Of a stretch of DNA of 64,000 bases, positions 25,169 through 34,314 are shown in pieces. This DNA comes from Amycolatopsis mediterranei (GTDB taxonomy: Bacteria; Actinomycetota; Actinomycetes; Mycobacteriales; Pseudonocardiaceae). Numbering within the stretch: position 1 is the stretch's first letter; each line of letters starts with the position of its first letter. The notes beneath the pieces are model-generated. The model was given only the letters and a program-made list of their open reading frames with translations, had not been told where the DNA came from and made no database searches. Where the stretch lies: positions 9,612,366 through 9,676,365 of the forward strand of contig NZ_CP100416.1 in NCBI RefSeq assembly GCF_026017845.1, written 5' to 3'. The position numbers and the translations under genes are program-made.

Positions 25169-26322
25169 AGGACGCCTGGGACCGGTTCAACTGGCTCTGG
25201 GAGATCCTCTTCGCGGTGGCGTACCTGGCCACGACCGTGCTGGTGCTGCTGGACGAGCGCGACCCGGTGCGCACGGCGGCCGCGGTCGGGGCGCTGACCG
25301 CGTTGGCGCTGACCTACCTGCTGTGGGGCCGCCGGATCGTGCGCGACGACGGGCACCTGCGCCGGCGCTGGACCTTGGCGCTCGTGGTCGTGGCCCTGGT
25401 CGCGGCCGCGATGCTCGCCACCACGACGACCAGCTTCATCCTGTTCATGGTCTGCCCGCTCTTGTTCACGACGCTCGACTTCCGCCCGGCCGCGGTGCTC
25501 AACACGGCGGTGATCCTGATGAGCCCCGCGTCGTCGATCGTGAACAACGGGCTGCGCGGCCCGACGCTGCACATCCTGCTGCCGATGACCGCGATCCTCG
25601 TCGTGTTCGGCGTGCTGTCCGGGAAGTTCATCCTGCACGTCGTCGAGGAGAGCCGGGGGCGGGCGGACCTGATCACGCGGCTCGAGGAGAGCCAGGCCGA
25701 GGTCGCCCGGCTCTCCCGGGAGGCGGGCACCGCGGCCGAGCGCGAACGGCTCGCGCGGGAGATCCACGACACCCTCGCGCAGGGGTTCACCAGCATCGTC
25801 ACCCTCGCCCAGGCCATCGAGTCCGAACTGGACAGCGACCCGGCCGCGGCGCGGCGGCACGCGGAACTGGCCACCCGCACCGCGCGGGACAACCTCACGG
25901 AGGCCCGCGCGATGGTCGCCGCGCTGGCCCCGGCGGACCTCGCGGCGGGCTCGCTCGTCGACGCCGTCCGGCGGCAGGCCGACCGGCTGGCCGAAGAGAC
26001 GGGCGTGCCGGTCGAGTACGAAGTGGACGATGCGCTGCCGCCGATCGGCATGGCGGGCGAAGTGGTCCTGCTGCGGGGCGCGCAGGAAGCGCTGAACAAC
26101 GTGCGACGGCACGCGGCCGCGTCGGCGGTGTCGGTGCGGCTGTCCGCTGTGGACGGTTCGGTGCGGCTGTCGGTGCGCGACGACGGCGCCGGCTTCGACC
26201 CGGACCACGCCACGGGTTTCGGGTTGCGCGGGATGCGGTCACGGGCCGAGCAGGTCGGTGGCAGACTGAGCGTCCGGAGCAGCCCCAGCGGCACCGAACT
26301 CACCCTGGAGGTGCCCGCTTGA
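25165..26322 (+). CDS. Sensor histidine kinase (NarX/LiaS-like, HisKA_3)
   Basis: A 385-residue membrane kinase. Four to six hydrophobic segments in residues 10-150 form the sensor, with little extracytoplasmic sequence, as in intramembrane-sensing LiaS/DesK-type kinases. The phospho-acceptor motif is EIHDTLAQGF (HisKA_3), then the ATPase has EALNNVRRHA, RDDGAGFDP and GFGLRGM. The GTG start overlaps the permease stop (GTGA). Coupling to an exporter suggests it senses cell-envelope or drug stress handled by that exporter. Confidence 0.92.
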   Translation: MKDAWDRFNWLWEILFAVAYLATTVLVLLDERDPVRTAAAVGALTALALTYLLWGRRIVRDDGHLRRRWTLALVVVALVAAAMLATTTTSFILFMVCPLLFTTLDFRPAAVLNTAVILMSPASSIVNNGLRGPTLHILLPMTAILVVFGVLSGKFILHVVEESRGRADLITRLEESQAEVARLSREAGTAAERERLAREIHDTLAQGFTSIVTLAQAIESELDSDPAAARRHAELATRTARDNLTEARAMVAALAPADLAAGSLVDAVRRQADRLAEETGVPVEYEVDDALPPIGMAGEVVLLRGAQEALNNVRRHAAASAVSVRLSAVDGSVRLSVRDDGAGFDPDHATGFGLRGMRSRAEQVGGRLSVRSSPSGTELTLEVPA

Positions 26323-26939
26323 TCCGCGTCATGCTCGTCGACGACCACCCCGTCGTCCGCGAAGGCCTCCGCGGCATGCTCGAAGCGGAACCGGACCTCA
26401 CGGTCGTCGGCGAAGCGGGTTCGGGCGACGAAGCCGTCGCGCTCGACCGGGTCGCCGTCCCCGACGTCGTGCTGATGGACCTGCGGATGCCCGGCCTCGA
26501 CGGCGTGGGCGCCACCAAGCGGATCCTGCGCGAGCAGCCCGGGCGCCGGATCGTCGTGCTCACGACGTACGAAACGGACGCGGACATCCTGCGCGCGGTG
26601 GAGGCCGGCGCGTCGGGCTACCTGCTGAAGGACGCGTCCCGCGCGGAGCTGGCGAACGCGATCCGCGCGGCGGCGCGCGGGGAGACGGTGCTGGCGCCGT
26701 CGGTGGCGGGCAAGCTTGTCAACCGCGTCCGCAACCCGGAACCGCAGCCGCTCTCGGCCCGCGAGGTGGAGGTCCTCCGGCTGGTCGCGAAGGGCGGCAC
26801 GAACGCCGACATCGGCCGCGCCCTGCACATCAGCGAAGCCACCGTGAAGACCCACCTGCTGCGCGTGTTCGGCAAGCTCGGCGTCTCGGACCGCACGGCC
26901 GCGGTGACGACGGCCATGGCCAGGAACCTGCTCGGCTGA
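26319..26939 (+). CDS. Response regulator, NarL/LuxR type
   Basis: A 206-residue response regulator. The receiver has VDDHPVVREGL and phospho-Asp in VVLMDLRMPGLDG, with conserved Thr (VLTTYETD) and Lys (YLLKDASR). The LuxR helix-turn-helix is LSAREVEVLRLVAKGGTNAD, IGRALHISEATVKTHL. TTG 26319 is inferred as the start because it overlaps the kinase stop (TTGA); ATG 26331 would cut into the first strand. It is the last gene of the ABC/two-component operon. Confidence 0.93.
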   Translation: MIRVMLVDDHPVVREGLRGMLEAEPDLTVVGEAGSGDEAVALDRVAVPDVVLMDLRMPGLDGVGATKRILREQPGRRIVVLTTYETDADILRAVEAGASGYLLKDASRAELANAIRAAARGETVLAPSVAGKLVNRVRNPEPQPLSAREVEVLRLVAKGGTNADIGRALHISEATVKTHLLRVFGKLGVSDRTAAVTTAMARNLLG

Positions 26940-26943
26940 CCCC

Positions 26944-27107
26944 GGCTTCACCCGTGATGGAAGCGCCGACACGCGTGATCAGAAAGCCGACACGCGTGAT
27001 TGGCAAGCCGACACGACCCCAGCCAGGACACTCGCCGTGTCGACCCCCCAATCACGCGAGTCGACCTCCCAATCACGCGTGTTGACCTTTCCTTCACGGG
27101 TAGGTCT
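26944..27107. repeat. Mirrored array of 21-bp repeats
   Basis: Forward units GCCGACACGCGTGAT start at 26965 and 26986, with a shortened copy at 27007 and a degenerate one at about 26944, all exactly 21 bp apart. Inverted units ATCACGCG(T/A)GT(C/T)GAC sit at 27051 and 27072, with degenerate copies at about 27030 and 27093, again at 21-bp period. The two halves face each other around 27023, so 26986-27003 and 27069-27086 pair at 16 of 18 positions. It fills the gap between the response regulator and the serine hydrolase. Confidence 0.85.
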
Positions 27108-27140
27108 GCTTCGGGAGCGGGAGCGCGGCAGAATGCGTCC

Positions 27141-28481
27141 ATGCTTGCCTCGACCGAACTCGCCCTGCTCCGCCGGATCGCCCACGAGCAGGCCGTCTGC
27201 CGCGCTCCGTCGCTGGTCGCCGCCGTCGTGCGGGACGGGGAGATCGTCTGGTCCGGTGGCCGCGGGCGCGTCGGCGGCGAAACACCCGGTACCGACACCC
27301 AGTACCGGCTGGGCTCGATCACCAAGACCCTGGTCGCCACCGCTGTCATGCGGCTGCGCGACGAAGGCCTGCTCGACCTCAACGACCCGCTCGAGAAGCA
27401 CGTCCCGGGCACGCCGTTCGGCGCCGCCACCGTCGCCCAGCTGCTGTCCCACACCGCCGGCCTGACGTCCGAATCGCCCGGCCCGTGGTGGGAGCGGACC
27501 CCGGGCGCGGACTGGGACGCGCTGGTCGGCAGCCTCGCCGAGGGCGCGACCAAGCACCGGCCGGGCGCGCGGTTCCACTACTCGAACGTCGGCTACGGCG
27601 TCCTCGGCGAACTCCTCGCCCGCCACCGCGGCAAGGGCTGGCTCTCCGTGCTCGACGAGGAGGTCCTCGGCCCGCTCGGGATGACCCGCACGACCCCGCA
27701 CCCGGTCGGCGCGCACGCCGACGGCTTCGCCGTGCACCCCTTCGCCGACGTCCTGCTGCCGGAGCCGAGCCCGGACGCCGGCGCGATGGCCCCCGCCGGG
27801 CAGCTGTGGTCGACGGCGAAGGACCTCGGCCGCTGGACGGCGTTCCTCGGCGGGGACACCGGCGGCGTGCTCGCGCCGGACACGGTCGCCGAGATGCGGA
27901 CCATGATCACCGTCGACGACACCGACGTCTGGACGACCGGGTTCGGGCTCGGCCTGATGCTCGTGCGCTACCAGGGCCGCCGGTTCGCCGGCCACACCGG
28001 CTCCATGCCCGGCTTCCTCGCCGTGACGCTGGTCGACCCGGCCGCGCAGACCGGCGCGCTGGTGCTCGCCAACTCGACGGCCGGCGTCGGCATCACCCAG
28101 CTCTGCCTGGACCTCATCACCATGACCGACGAGCTGGAGCCGCGGCTGCCCGCCGAGTGGCTACCGTCGCCCGCCGATCCCGAGCTGCTGGCGCTGACCG
28201 GGCTCTGGCACTGGGGCCCGACGCCGTACCACCTGCGCATCCAGGGTGACGGGCTGCTGCTGCTCACGCCGGTCGAAGGCGCCGGGCGCAGCTCGCGCTT
28301 CCGGGCCACCGGCCAGGACACCTACGTCGGCCTCGACGGCTACTACGCCGGCGAGACGCTCGAAGTGGGCCGGGACGCCGACGGGGTCGCCACCCACCTC
28401 GACCTGGCGACGTTCGTCTTCACCCGTACGCCGTACGACCCGGCCGCGCCGGTGCCCGGCGGCATCGAAGACTGGCGCTGA
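27141..28481 (+). CDS. Serine hydrolase of the beta-lactamase/DD-peptidase family (class C-like)
   Basis: A 446-residue penicillin-binding-protein-like hydrolase. The nucleophile motif is SITK (LGSITKTLVATA, near residue 60), the Y-x-N motif is YSN in ARFHYSNVGYG, and HTG in RFAGHTGSMPG stands for the third motif. There is no signal peptide, so it is probably a cytoplasmic esterase or peptidase rather than a cell-wall enzyme. The C-terminal ~100 residues form a separate beta-rich domain. ATG 27141 is preferred; earlier in-frame sequence lies in the repeat array. Confidence 0.88.
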   Translation: MLASTELALLRRIAHEQAVCRAPSLVAAVVRDGEIVWSGGRGRVGGETPGTDTQYRLGSITKTLVATAVMRLRDEGLLDLNDPLEKHVPGTPFGAATVAQLLSHTAGLTSESPGPWWERTPGADWDALVGSLAEGATKHRPGARFHYSNVGYGVLGELLARHRGKGWLSVLDEEVLGPLGMTRTTPHPVGAHADGFAVHPFADVLLPEPSPDAGAMAPAGQLWSTAKDLGRWTAFLGGDTGGVLAPDTVAEMRTMITVDDTDVWTTGFGLGLMLVRYQGRRFAGHTGSMPGFLAVTLVDPAAQTGALVLANSTAGVGITQLCLDLITMTDELEPRLPAEWLPSPADPELLALTGLWHWGPTPYHLRIQGDGLLLLTPVEGAGRSSRFRATGQDTYVGLDGYYAGETLEVGRDADGVATHLDLATFVFTRTPYDPAAPVPGGIEDWR

Positions 28482-28490
28482 CGGAGGAAC

Positions 28491-28528
28491 GGGTCCCGCT
28501 CGCACCCCCAGGGTGGCGAGCGGGACCC
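28491..28528. terminator. Convergent-gene hairpin
   Basis: GGGTCCCGCTCGC (28491-28503) pairs perfectly with 28516-28528 around a 12-base loop. It lies between the serine hydrolase stop and the stop of the convergent small gene. Confidence 0.8.
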
Positions 28529-28846
28529 TCAGTGCAGGGCGGCCGTGCCCGCCGCGTACGCGACGGCGGCGGCGAAGCGGTTGGCGAGGCGCTTGCCCTC
28601 ACCCCAGTCCCAGACGCCGAGCTTGAGCACCGTCATGATGGTGAGCGTCGAGCCGCCGGCAGACGGCGACACCGTCACGTTGACGTGCTGGCCCCAGCTC
28701 AGGAGCGACATCCCGGTGCGGCAGGTGGCGAAGCCCCGCGGGCCGTCGTAGACCGGCAGCTGCCCGCCGATCGCCGCGACCCCGGCCGGGAGCACGTTCC
28801 ACAGCACATCGGGCGGCACCGCGAACCTCTGCTGCACAGTCGTCAC
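28529..28846 (-). CDS. Hypothetical protein, possible SRPBCC-like fold
   Basis: A 105-residue protein I do not recognise with certainty. It begins MTTVQQRFAVPPDVLWNVLP, the kind of opening seen in SRPBCC/START-like ligand-binding proteins, followed by alternating strands (GFATCRTGMSLLSWGQHVNV, VTVSPSAGGSTLTIMTVLK) and a final helix (RLANRFAAAVAYAAG). This order suits a small helix-grip fold. No enzyme motif is visible. It is divergent from serC and ends at a hairpin. Confidence 0.65.
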   Translation of the reverse strand: MTTVQQRFAVPPDVLWNVLPAGVAAIGGQLPVYDGPRGFATCRTGMSLLSWGQHVNVTVSPSAGGSTLTIMTVLKLGVWDWGEGKRLANRFAAAVAYAAGTAALH

Positions 28847-29051
28847 GGCCGGGACGCTACCGATGGCCGGGACGATCGGGTCACCGTGTTTTTACCCCCA
28901 GGGCAGTGTTCGGCGGCGTAGCTGCCGCCGCCGGGAAGGCTGGTGCCGAGGTTTCCCGTGACCGGCCGGCGGGTTTCCGGCGGCCGTCCCACTGCGCGGA
29001 ACGGCGAATCCCACCTTCACCAGCCGCGTCCCGACCTGAGAGACTGGCCGC

Positions 29052-30176
29052 ATGACCGACGCTGAGTTGACCATCCCCGCCGACCTCAAGCCGGCCGACG
29101 GCCGCTTCGGCTGCGGCCCGTCGAAGGTCCGCGCCGAGCAGCTGAGTGCGCTGGCGGAGTCCGGCTCCACCTACCTCGGCACGTCGCACCGGCAGAAGCC
29201 GGTCAAGTCCCTCGTCGGGCGCGTGCGGGCGGGGCTGTCCGAGCTGTTCTCCCTGCCCGAGGGCTACGAGGTGATCCTCGGCAACGGCGGCACCACCGCG
29301 TTCTGGGACGCGGCCGCCTTCGGCCTGGTCCGCGAGCGCGCGCAGCACTTCACCTACGGCGAGTTCTCCTCGAAGTTCGCCACCGTGACCAAGGGCGCGC
29401 CGTTCCTGGCCGATCCGATCGTCGTCAAGGCCGAGCCGGGCAGCGCGCCGGACATCGCCTACGAAGCCGGCGCCGATCTGGTCGGCTGGGCGCACAACGA
29501 GACGTCCACCGGCGTGGCCGTGCCGGTCCGCCGCCCGGAGGGCAGCGAGGGCGCGCTGGTCGCGATCGACGCCACCTCCGGCGCCGGCGGCCTCCCGGTC
29601 AAGGCCGAGGACTTCGACGTCTACTACTTCGCGCCGCAGAAGTCGTTCGCCGCGGACGGCGGGCTCTGGATCGCGCTGGCCTCCCCGGCCGCGGTCGAGC
29701 GGATCGGTGAGATCGGCGGGAGCGACCGCTGGATCCCCGAGTTCCTGTCGCTGACCACCGCGCTGGACAACTCCCGCAAGGACCAGACGTACAACACCCC
29801 GGCCGTGGCCACGCTGTTCCTGCTCGCCGAGCAGATCGAGTGGATGAACGGCCAGGGCGGCCTCGCCTGGACGACTTCGCGCACGCAGGACTCGTCGTCG
29901 CGGCTGTACGAGTGGGCCGAGAAGACGAGCTACACCACGCCGTTCGTCAAGGACCCGGACCTGCGCTCGCAGGTCGTCGGCACGGTCGACTTCAGCGACG
30001 ACGTGGACGCCGCCGCGGTCGCGAAGGTGCTGCGCGCCAACGGGATCGTCGACACCGAGCCGTACCGCAAGCTGGGCCGCAACCAGCTGCGCGTCGGCCT
30101 GTTCCCGGCCATCGACCCGGACGACGTCACCAAGCTGACGCAGGCCATCGAGTACGTGGTCGAGCGGCTCAGCTGA
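29052..30176 (+). CDS. serC: Phosphoserine aminotransferase
   Basis: A 374-residue PLP enzyme of the actinobacterial SerC type, making 3-phosphoserine from phosphohydroxypyruvate. Family marks are DGRFGCGPSKVRAEQ at the N-terminus, LGTSHRQKPVK, NGGTTAFWDAAAFGL, and the PLP lysine in YYFAPQKSFAADGG (about residue 200). NQLRVGLFPAIDPDDV near the end binds the phosphate side. It ends tail to tail with the mannosyltransferase gene, overlapping it by 8 bp. Confidence 0.95.
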   Translation: MTDAELTIPADLKPADGRFGCGPSKVRAEQLSALAESGSTYLGTSHRQKPVKSLVGRVRAGLSELFSLPEGYEVILGNGGTTAFWDAAAFGLVRERAQHFTYGEFSSKFATVTKGAPFLADPIVVKAEPGSAPDIAYEAGADLVGWAHNETSTGVAVPVRRPEGSEGALVAIDATSGAGGLPVKAEDFDVYYFAPQKSFAADGGLWIALASPAAVERIGEIGGSDRWIPEFLSLTTALDNSRKDQTYNTPAVATLFLLAEQIEWMNGQGGLAWTTSRTQDSSSRLYEWAEKTSYTTPFVKDPDLRSQVVGTVDFSDDVDAAAVAKVLRANGIVDTEPYRKLGRNQLRVGLFPAIDPDDVTKLTQAIEYVVERLS

Positions 30177-31392
30177 CCTGAGGCTCCGCGGAGGGGACCT
30201 TCGCCGTTTCGGCGGCGGGGGTCCCCTTCTTCGTGGTCAGGCGGCCGGTGCCGAACGCGGCGAGGACCAGCAGCGCGAAGCCGTACAACTCGTAGGACTC
30301 CGTCGCCAGCCACCAGCCCACCGACGGCGCCGGGCGCGGCGCGAACCACATCGGGCCGGCGATGAACAACGCCAGCCCCGCGACGACGACCGCGGCCGCC
30401 GCCCACCGGACCGCCCCCTCGAAGCGCCACGCGTACCACCCGGCGAGGACGAGGATCGGCACGCACCACGTCCAGTGGTGCGTCCACGAGATCGGTGAGA
30501 CCAGCAGCCCGCCGAGCGCGCAGGCGGTGAGCCCGAGCACCGGCTCGGCAGCGCGCACCACGATCACCGCGACCACGGCCATCACGGCCAGTGCGGCCAG
30601 CACCCACCCGAACTCCGGCAGGCCGGCGCGCACGCTCAGGCCGTGCAGCGACTGGTTGCCGACGTAGTCGACGCCGCCGATGCGGCCCGCGTCGAAGACC
30701 AGCTTCGTCCAGTAGGTGAAGGACGCCGACGGCCGGATCAGCCACAGCAGCGCCCCGGCCACGACGAACCCGGCGACCACCCGCGCGGCCGAGCGGAAGT
30801 CGCGGCGGAACAGGAAGTACACGACGAAGACGGCCGGCGTCAGCTTGATCGCCGCGGCCACGCCGATCAGCAGGCCCTTCGTCCGCTTGCGCTCGCCGGG
30901 CAGCAGGACGTCGAGCACCACCAGCACCATGAGCAGCGCGTTGATCTGCCCGAAGCCCAGCGTCGAGCGCACCGGCTCGAGCAGGGCGCCGGCGAGCTGG
31001 GCACCGATGGCGACCAGCGCGGCCACTGCCCGGCCGTTGACCTTCGAGGCGTCGGTGAGCGAGCCGTTCAGCGTCGCGATGTAGAGGTACGCGACGACGC
31101 CGGTCGCGACGATCGACGCGATGCTGACCAGCTTCATCGTCACCGCGAACGGCAGCAGCGTGCCGGGCAGGAACACCGCGGCGGCGAACGGCGTGTACGT
31201 GAACGGCAGCAGGATCTGGTGCGTGGTCGGCACCCAGGCGTCGTACGGCGAGCCCTGCTCGGCCAGCGCCTTCGCGCCGCCCAGGTAGACCTCGAGGTCG
31301 AGGCCGTCGAACCGCTTCAGCACGAGCACCAGGACGACGGCGGCGACCTCGAGCACCACGAGCGCCCCAGCGATTTTCCGCCCAGTGAGCAC
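30169..31392 (-). CDS. Membrane alpha-mannosyltransferase-like protein (GT87/DUF2029)
   Basis: A 407-residue polytopic protein with about 10-11 membrane helices, typical of GT-C fold polyprenyl-phosphate-mannose transferases (PimE-like). The first loop after helix 1 has LDLEVYLGGAKALAEQGSPYD, carrying the usual acidic pair. Later come VRSTLGFGQINALLMVLV, AAAIKLTPAVFVVYFLFRR and ISWTHHWTWCVPIL, all family-style elements. It should add mannose to a lipid or glycan on the outer side of the membrane. The start is a GTG at 31392. The final 25 residues are low-complexity. Confidence 0.85.
   Translation of the reverse strand: MLTGRKIAGALVVLEVAAVVLVLVLKRFDGLDLEVYLGGAKALAEQGSPYDAWVPTTHQILLPFTYTPFAAAVFLPGTLLPFAVTMKLVSIASIVATGVVAYLYIATLNGSLTDASKVNGRAVAALVAIGAQLAGALLEPVRSTLGFGQINALLMVLVVLDVLLPGERKRTKGLLIGVAAAIKLTPAVFVVYFLFRRDFRSAARVVAGFVVAGALLWLIRPSASFTYWTKLVFDAGRIGGVDYVGNQSLHGLSVRAGLPEFGWVLAALAVMAVVAVIVVRAAEPVLGLTACALGGLLVSPISWTHHWTWCVPILVLAGWYAWRFEGAVRWAAAAVVVAGLALFIAGPMWFAPRPAPSVGWWLATESYELYGFALLVLAAFGTGRLTTKKGTPAAETAKVPSAEPQVS
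30193..30226. terminator. Hairpin inside the 3' end of the GT87 gene
   Basis: GGGGACC (30193-30199) and GGTCCCC (30220-30226) enclose a second stem CGCCG/CGGCG. It lies about 17 bp after the serC stop and so probably terminates serC, while being coding sequence for the convergent gene. Confidence 0.55.
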
Positions 31393-31439
31393 GCTTCCCC
31401 CTCGAACCCGGCCTTCGACCGGGCGAGATTACCGGGCGC

Positions 31440-32963
31440 TCAGCAGCAGCCGTGCACCGGCAAGCGCACTGACCTGGCGTTCGCCGCCGCGGCCGGCCGG
31501 TTCGCCGCGGCTTCGGCGTCGGCCAGCAGCCGGTCGAGCGCGGCCCGGTCGAGGACGCGGCCGGCGGTGACGACGGTGTCGATCCGCCGGACCGCGCCGA
31601 TGTCGGCGAGCGGGTCGGCATCGAGCAGCACCAGGTCGGCGACCTTGCCGGGGGTGATCGTCCCGGCGGTGTCCGCCCGGCCGAGGAACGCGGCCGCGTC
31701 GCGGGTCACCGCCTGCAGCGCCCGCCGCGGGGTGAGCCCGGCCTCGACGAGGAAGCCGAGCTCGTCGTGCAGGCTGAACCCCGGGTAGACGTACGGGTTC
31801 TGGCAGTCGGTCCCGCCGAGGATCCCGACCCCGGCGCGGTGCGCCTCCCCGACGAGCCGCAGCTGCGCGTGGAAGTAGGCCTCCTGCTGGGCGATCTCGT
31901 CGGAGGTGGCCGGCGCGAACAGCGGCAGCCGGTCGGCCCAGAAGTCGCGGATCTCCCGCGGGATGTACTTGTTGCGCGGATCGTTCGCGGACGCGCTGAC
32001 GGGCCGGGAAATGACCCGGTTGACCGCGAAGGTCGGGCTGAGCCGGCTGCCGAAGGCGTTGAGGCCCGCGAAGTGGCGGGCCGCCGCGGCCGGGTCGTAG
32101 GCCTGCGCGGCCTGCCGGTCGAGTTCGCGGGCCAGGTTGAAGAAGTCACGCGGGGCCTTCGGGTCGAACGGCGTCGCGTCGAGGCGGGCGAGGAACTCGT
32201 CCCGGCGGCTCGACGTCGCGATCGGCAGCCCGAAGAGGTGCTCGAAACTGCGCTGCCCGGCCCGGGCGGCGTCGAGCACGCGAAGCCGGTAGGGCCAGTG
32301 CCCGGCGAAGGGCAGGCCCTGCCGGTGGCACTCGTCGGCGATCGCGGCGAAGGCGTCTTTCGGCAGGTAGAAGTACACCTTCACGAAGTCCGAGCGCTGA
32401 GCGACGGCGGTCCGGACCGCCGCCCGGGCCTCCTCGGCGTTCGCGACCTGGGTGACCGGCGGGCCGAGCAGGGACACCGGGCCGTCGATGATCGAGCTGG
32501 CCAGCACCACCCGCGGGCCGAGCAGCTCGCCGCGGGCGATCTTGTCGCGGGTGACGCGGTTCTCGTCGTAGCCCTGCATCTCGCGGATGCCGGTGACGCC
32601 GTTGGCCAGGAACAGCGGCGGCCACACCGGCTCGTAGTCGATGCCGTGGGCGTGCATGTCCCACAGGCCGGGCACGAGGTACCGGCCGCGGCCGTCGACG
32701 ACCCGCGCGCTCCCGCACCGCGGCACCCCGGCGGCCGGCCCCACCCAGGCGATCCGGTCCCCGACCAGCACGACGGCGGAGTCCGGCCGCGCCGGGCCGT
32801 CGGTGCCGTCGACCACGGTCACCCCGCTGACGACCACGACGTCGGTCCCGGCGGCGGCGGCCTCCTGCACGAAGACGGCGGGAGCCACCCCGGCGGCGGC
32901 GAGCCCGGCGCCCGCTGTCGCCAGCCACCGCAGGAAATCACGCCGGTTCGCCTCGACTCGCAC
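31440..32963 (-). CDS. Tat-exported amidohydrolase
   Basis: A 507-residue amidohydrolase with an N-terminal twin-arginine signal: NRRDFLRWLATAGAGLAAAG, then an AEAAAAG-like cleavage region near residue 35. The metal site begins with LWDMHAHGIDY (H-x-H) and continues through FVKVYFYLPKDAF (the Lys position), AGHWPYR, SFEHLFGLP and GILGGTDCQNPY with the last Asp. The C-terminus is TITPGKVADLVLLDADPLAD. GTG 32963 is chosen because it puts the twin-Arg motif at the very start. The substrate is unknown; prolidase-like or imide substrates are possible. It follows the GT87 gene on the same strand but lies upstream in transcription. Confidence 0.85.
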   Translation of the reverse strand: MRVEANRRDFLRWLATAGAGLAAAGVAPAVFVQEAAAAGTDVVVVSGVTVVDGTDGPARPDSAVVLVGDRIAWVGPAAGVPRCGSARVVDGRGRYLVPGLWDMHAHGIDYEPVWPPLFLANGVTGIREMQGYDENRVTRDKIARGELLGPRVVLASSIIDGPVSLLGPPVTQVANAEEARAAVRTAVAQRSDFVKVYFYLPKDAFAAIADECHRQGLPFAGHWPYRLRVLDAARAGQRSFEHLFGLPIATSSRRDEFLARLDATPFDPKAPRDFFNLARELDRQAAQAYDPAAAARHFAGLNAFGSRLSPTFAVNRVISRPVSASANDPRNKYIPREIRDFWADRLPLFAPATSDEIAQQEAYFHAQLRLVGEAHRAGVGILGGTDCQNPYVYPGFSLHDELGFLVEAGLTPRRALQAVTRDAAAFLGRADTAGTITPGKVADLVLLDADPLADIGAVRRIDTVVTAGRVLDRAALDRLLADAEAAANRPAAAANARSVRLPVHGCC

Positions 32964-33108
32964 AGCCGCGCCGCCCTTCGATCGACCCCCTTCGGTCCAT
33001 CGAACACCCGGCCGGTGGAGTGGGAGATCTTCCACCGTGCTGAATGCGGGGTGAGAGGGTAACTCTTCACCCCGCATCCAGTGCAGCCTCGGACCGGCGC
33101 TTACCGCA

Positions 33109-34314
33109 TCAGGCCAGCGCCCGCGTGGGTGCGAGCCGCGCCGCGCGCACCGCCGGGTACGCCCCCGCCACCGCGCCCACCAGCGCCGCGACCCCGACCC
33201 CGCCCGCCAGCGCTCCCGTCGGCAGCACGGCGGGCCACCCCTGGCTCAGCGCGTACCCCGCCGTCACGAGCACGCCGGCCAGCACCCCCGCCAGGCCGCC
33301 CAAGCCGGACAGCAGCACCGACTCCGCCAGGAACTGCCCGCGGATCTGCCGTTTCGTCGCACCCAGCGCCCGGCGCAGGCCGATCTCCCGCCGCCGCTCC
33401 AGCACCGAAATCACCATCGTGTTCGCCACCCCGACCCCGCCGACCAGCAGCGCGACACCGCCGAGCCCGAGGAACAGCGCGCTGTAGGTCGTGTCCGTCA
33501 GCTTCTGCGCCGCGAGCGCGTCCGACGGGCGCCGCACCTGGACCTCGTTCGGCGCCTGCGGGTTCAGTGTCGCCGCCAGGACCGTCCGCACGCTGTCCAC
33601 TTGGGACTCCTCCGTCCGGACGTACACAGTGGACGGATGGCCGTCGAATTCCAGCAGCCGCTTCGCGACGTCCCAGCCGACCAGCGCCGAGCGCTCGATC
33701 TCCGGTGCGAGCGGCATCGGCGCGAGGATGCCCACCACGGTGAACCACTGGCTTCCGATCAGTACCTGCGGCGGCCGGGCCGGGTCGATGTGGTCGACGC
33801 CCAGCCGGGCCGCGGCCTGGGACCCGAGCACCGTCACCGGGTAGTTCTGGTTGCCGGCGGCCAGGAACGCACCGACCCTGACCTTGCCGCCCAGCACGCC
33901 GAGCAGGTCCGGCCGCGCCGCGAACACCGCCAGCCCGGACCTGTCGTCCGGGGCGATCTTGTCGCTGCGGCGGACGCTCGCCGACGTCGTCCCGGTGCCG
34001 GCGGCCGCGCGCACCGGCCCGATCCGCCGGGCCATCGCGACCGCGTCGTCCGGCAGCGTCGCGTTGTCGCCGAACAGCGTCTGGCCCGGCCCGGCGGTGA
34101 GGAGGTTGGGACCGAGCGCGGCCAGCCGGTCGTGCAGGGCCTGCGCGCCGGACGCGGGGATCGCCAGCACCGCCACCATCGCGGCGACGCCGATCGCGAT
34201 GCCCAGCGCGGAAAGCACCGCACGCACCGGCCGCGTCCGCATGCCGTGGGCACCGAGCGCGACGACGTCAGGGGGCTTCAGCCGGGCCGGCTCGGGCAGC
34301 GCCACCTTGGTCAT
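33109..34314 (-). CDS. ABC transporter permease, MacB/FtsX type
   Basis: A 401-residue permease with four membrane helices and a large extracytoplasmic domain between helices 1 and 2, the MacB layout. Helix 1 is in RTRPVRAVLSALGIAIGVAAM. The outer region runs from about residue 55 to 280. The C-terminal helices follow FLGLGGVALLVGGVGVANTM, with the coupling segment RRREIGLRRALGATKRQIRG. The ATG overlaps the ATPase stop (ATGA). With its partners it should form a tripartite-like exporter or envelope stress system. Confidence 0.92.
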   Translation of the reverse strand: MTKVALPEPARLKPPDVVALGAHGMRTRPVRAVLSALGIAIGVAAMVAVLAIPASGAQALHDRLAALGPNLLTAGPGQTLFGDNATLPDDAVAMARRIGPVRAAAGTGTTSASVRRSDKIAPDDRSGLAVFAARPDLLGVLGGKVRVGAFLAAGNQNYPVTVLGSQAAARLGVDHIDPARPPQVLIGSQWFTVVGILAPMPLAPEIERSALVGWDVAKRLLEFDGHPSTVYVRTEESQVDSVRTVLAATLNPQAPNEVQVRRPSDALAAQKLTDTTYSALFLGLGGVALLVGGVGVANTMVISVLERRREIGLRRALGATKRQIRGQFLAESVLLSGLGGLAGVLAGVLVTAGYALSQGWPAVLPTGALAGGVGVAALVGAVAGAYPAVRAARLAPTRALA

